From NCBI GenBank assembly GCA_024642325.1, contig JAHEBI010000004.1:14919-21765 (forward strand): DNA of 6,847 bases. Direction: 5' to 3'. How positions within the stretch are numbered: position 1 is the first letter of the stretch; every line of letters starts with the position of its first letter. The notes beneath the pieces were generated by a model that saw only the letters and a program-made list of their open reading frames with translations, did not search any database and was not told the DNA's origin. This document shows, piece by piece, positions 4,909 to 6,847 of this stretch. The position numbers and the translations under genes are program-made. The DNA is from Eudoraea sp. Lineage in GTDB: Bacteria > Bacteroidota > Bacteroidia > Flavobacteriales > Flavobacteriaceae.

Positions 4909-6663
4909 TTAAGATTGGATATCCAACTTTAAATTCAGTTCCTTCAATTGTGCATCATCAATAAAAGCAGGGGCATCAATCATTACATCCCTTCCGCTGT
5001 TATTTTTTGGGAATGCAATAAAATCTCGAATGGTTTCCTGTCCTCCGAGAATAGCCACCAGTCTGTCCAGGCCAAATGCAATTCCTCCGTGTGGTGGTGC
5101 GCCATATTGAAATGCATCCATTAAAAAGCCAAATTGTGCCTTGGCTTCTTCCGGTGTAAAACCAAGATGTCTGAACATGGTGGCCTGCGTTTCTTTATCG
5201 TGAATTCTAATTGATCCGCCCCCAATTTCATTCCCATTTAACACCAAATCATAGGCATTGGCCCTTACCGCCGCAGGATCAGTTTCTAACAATTCTAGCT
5301 GCCCGGGTTTGGGAGAAGTAAAAGGGTGATGCATTGCATGGTAATTGCCTGTTTCTTCATCTAACTCCAGCAATGGAAAATCAACAATCCATAATGGAGC
5401 AAATTCTTTAGGGTTTCTAAGTCCCAGGCGCTCCGCCATTTCCATGCGCAAAGCACTCAACTGTGTTCTGGTTTCTGCGGTATCGCCAGATAGAATACAA
5501 ATAAGATCTCCCGGTTGTGCACCAGTAATTTTGGCCCATTGGGAGAGATCTTCCTGATTATAAAATTTATCAACAGAGGACTTATAACTGCCATCCTCAT
5601 TGCATTTTACATACACCATCCCCTTTGCACCTATTTGGGGCCTGCGCACCCAGTCTATTAATTGATCGATTTCTTTCCTGGTATATTGGGCAGCCCCCGG
5701 GATGGAAATGCCTGCAACCAACTCAGATGAATTAAACACATTAAAATCTCTGTGTTTTGCAACTTCGGTTAATTCGCCAAATTCCATTCCAAACCGGATA
5801 TCCGGTTTATCGTTACCAAATCTTTTCATGGCTTCGTCATAGGTTAGCCTTGGAAATTCTGCTGTTTGCACTCCTTTAATCTCAAGGAGCAGGTGCCTTG
5901 TAAGTCCTTCAAATGCCTTTAAGATATCATCCTGTTCCACAAAAGCCATTTCGCAATCTATCTGTGTAAATTCAGGCTGTCTGTCCGCACGCAAATCCTC
6001 ATCTCTAAAACATTTTACAATCTGAAAATATTTATCTAAACCTCCAACCATGAGTAATTGTTTAAAGGTTTGAGGGGATTGGGGCAGCGCGTAAAACTGA
6101 CCTTCATTCATTCTGCTGGGCACAACAAAGTCACGCGCCCCTTCCGGAGTGGATTTTATTAAATAGGGGGTTTCAACTTCTATAAACCCTTGGTTAGTAA
6201 GGTAATTCCTAACCTCCATGGTTACTTTGCTTCGAAAAATCAGGTTTTGTTTTACCGGATTTCTTCGAATATCCAGATAGCGAAATTTCATTCTCAGGTC
6301 TTCACCACCATCGGTTTTGTCTTCGATCGTAAATGGGGGCACTAAGGATTCGTTTAATACCTGAAGTTTTGTAACCAAGATTTCTATATCGCCTGTGGAA
6401 AGGTTCGGATTTTTAGAAGATCTTTCAATTACTTTGCCTTCCACCTGAAGTACGAATTCCCGACCTAAGGTTCTTGCTTTTTCCAGTATGGCCGAATCAG
6501 TTCGTTCTTCATCAAATACCAGTTGCGTAATACCGTAGCGATCCCTAAGATCTACCCAGATAACAAACCCCTTATCCCTGGTTTTTTGCACCCAACCAGA
6601 CAAAACAACTTCTTTGTTTATGTGTGATGCATTTAATTCACCACAAGTATGACTTCTATACAT
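4909..6663 (-). CDS. aspS: Aspartyl-tRNA synthetase (bacterial type)
   Basis: Class IIb synthetase that activates aspartate with ATP and charges tRNA-Asp; cytosolic homodimer. The 584 residues match the usual bacterial length of about 590. The N-terminal OB-fold anticodon-binding domain covers about 1-108 (GWVQKTRDKGF, WVDLRDRYG). Motif 1 lies near 148-170 (IEVETPYL), followed by the aspartate-specific STPEGARDF and the LPQSPQ loop. Motif 2 is FRDEDLRADRQPEFTQ at 219-234. An inserted GAD domain occupies about 285-410. Motif 3, GIAFGLDRL, is at 527-535 with its ATP-binding arginine R534. The ATG at 6661-6663 gives the family N-terminus (MYRSHTCGEL) and is preceded by a purine-rich AAGGAA about 8 nt upstream. 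The gene heads the minus-strand cluster leading to the ClC gene. Whether it also charges tRNA-Asn cannot be settled from the sequence. Confidence 0.98.
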   Translation of the reverse strand: MYRSHTCGELNASHINKEVVLSGWVQKTRDKGFVIWVDLRDRYGITQLVFDEERTDSAILEKARTLGREFVLQVEGKVIERSSKNPNLSTGDIEILVTKLQVLNESLVPPFTIEDKTDGGEDLRMKFRYLDIRRNPVKQNLIFRSKVTMEVRNYLTNQGFIEVETPYLIKSTPEGARDFVVPSRMNEGQFYALPQSPQTFKQLLMVGGLDKYFQIVKCFRDEDLRADRQPEFTQIDCEMAFVEQDDILKAFEGLTRHLLLEIKGVQTAEFPRLTYDEAMKRFGNDKPDIRFGMEFGELTEVAKHRDFNVFNSSELVAGISIPGAAQYTRKEIDQLIDWVRRPQIGAKGMVYVKCNEDGSYKSSVDKFYNQEDLSQWAKITGAQPGDLICILSGDTAETRTQLSALRMEMAERLGLRNPKEFAPLWIVDFPLLELDEETGNYHAMHHPFTSPKPGQLELLETDPAAVRANAYDLVLNGNEIGGGSIRIHDKETQATMFRHLGFTPEEAKAQFGFLMDAFQYGAPPHGGIAFGLDRLVAILGGQETIRDFIAFPKNNSGRDVMIDAPAFIDDAQLKELNLKLDIQS

Positions 6664-6687
6664 TTTCTATTCCTTGTATTACAGCCG

Positions 6688-6695
6688 CAAATGTA
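6688..6695 (-). promoter_or_regulatory. aspS promoter, -7 element TACATTTG
   Basis: On the minus strand this exactly matches TAnnTTTG and is identical to the dxs element. It ends 24 nt before the aspS ATG, leaving a leader of about 20 nt that contains the purine-rich AAGGAA. No clear TTG is found at the expected -33 distance (about 6715-6719). Confidence 0.5.
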
Positions 6696-6831
6696 AGAAG
6701 ATATGCTTGTAACCTATAAATATGGGGTATTATTTTACATCGGATTTTTCATTAATCAGACAAGCTTTGGTTTATATGATCTTTTTTAATACTTCAAAGC
6801 AGTTAGTTAGTAGCTATATAAAAATTAAAAC

Positions 6832-6844
6832 CCTGACTCTCAGG
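6832..6844 (-). terminator. Possible terminator of an upstream minus-strand gene
   Basis: On the minus strand CCTGA-GAG-TCAGG forms a 5-bp stem with a 3-nt loop, extendable by two G:T pairs, followed by a T-rich tract (GTTTTAATTTTTAT). This is the arrangement of a weak intrinsic terminator for a gene beyond the right edge. The stem is short, so the call is tentative. Confidence 0.3.
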
Positions 6845-6847
6845 ACA

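Noticed and set aside
6664..6847. Search for tRNA, riboswitch or T-box-like structure upstream of aspS
   Set aside because: No tRNA cloverleaf, T-box motif or extended stem was seen; only the promoter, a short leader and the small distal hairpin.

Overview
The window looks like a piece of a Bacteroidota chromosome, most likely family Flavobacteriaceae. Three things support this. The DNA is AT-rich. The proteins have a flavobacterial character: a short DXS with a GDASIASG motif, a 64-residue cold-shock protein starting MTGTVKFFNESKGYGF, and a TadA with LEPCQMCAGA. Several start regions also carry the Bacteroidota -7 promoter element TAnnTTTG. The assignment rests on recalled family features, not on a search.

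Layout from left to right. Positions 1-164 (minus) hold the first 54 codons of a probable secreted or envelope protein that runs off the left edge. Next come dxs (174-1937, minus), the first enzyme of the MEP isoprenoid pathway, and then, divergently, tadA (2006-2461, plus), the tRNA wobble adenosine deaminase. The 68 bp between dxs and tadA holds two facing promoters whose elements are interleaved, and both predicted transcripts begin almost at the start codon. A strong hairpin at 2471-2495 separates tadA from the convergent minus-strand cluster.

That cluster is transcribed from right to left: aspS (aspartyl-tRNA synthetase, 4909-6663), a ClC-family anion transport protein with two C-terminal CBS domains (3057-4853), an 87-residue two-helix membrane protein overlapping the ClC gene by 11 nt (2804-3067), and a cold-shock protein (2519-2713). 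The cold-shock gene has its own candidate promoter and a leader of about 80 nt. Nothing clearly coding is seen in 6664-6847, which holds the aspS promoter and a possible terminator stem of a further minus-strand gene.

Most of the window is housekeeping (isoprenoid precursors, tRNA modification, tRNA charging, cold shock). I see no mobile element, CRISPR array, tRNA or rRNA, and no undescribed multi-gene system. The most unusual point is the ClC protein. The external gating glutamate is leucine, the internal proton glutamate position is valine, and the first anion-binding motif is not recognisable, while the GIFIP motif and the CBS domains are intact. This suggests an uncoupled, channel-like or otherwise divergent ClC, possibly working with the small membrane protein encoded in overlap with it.
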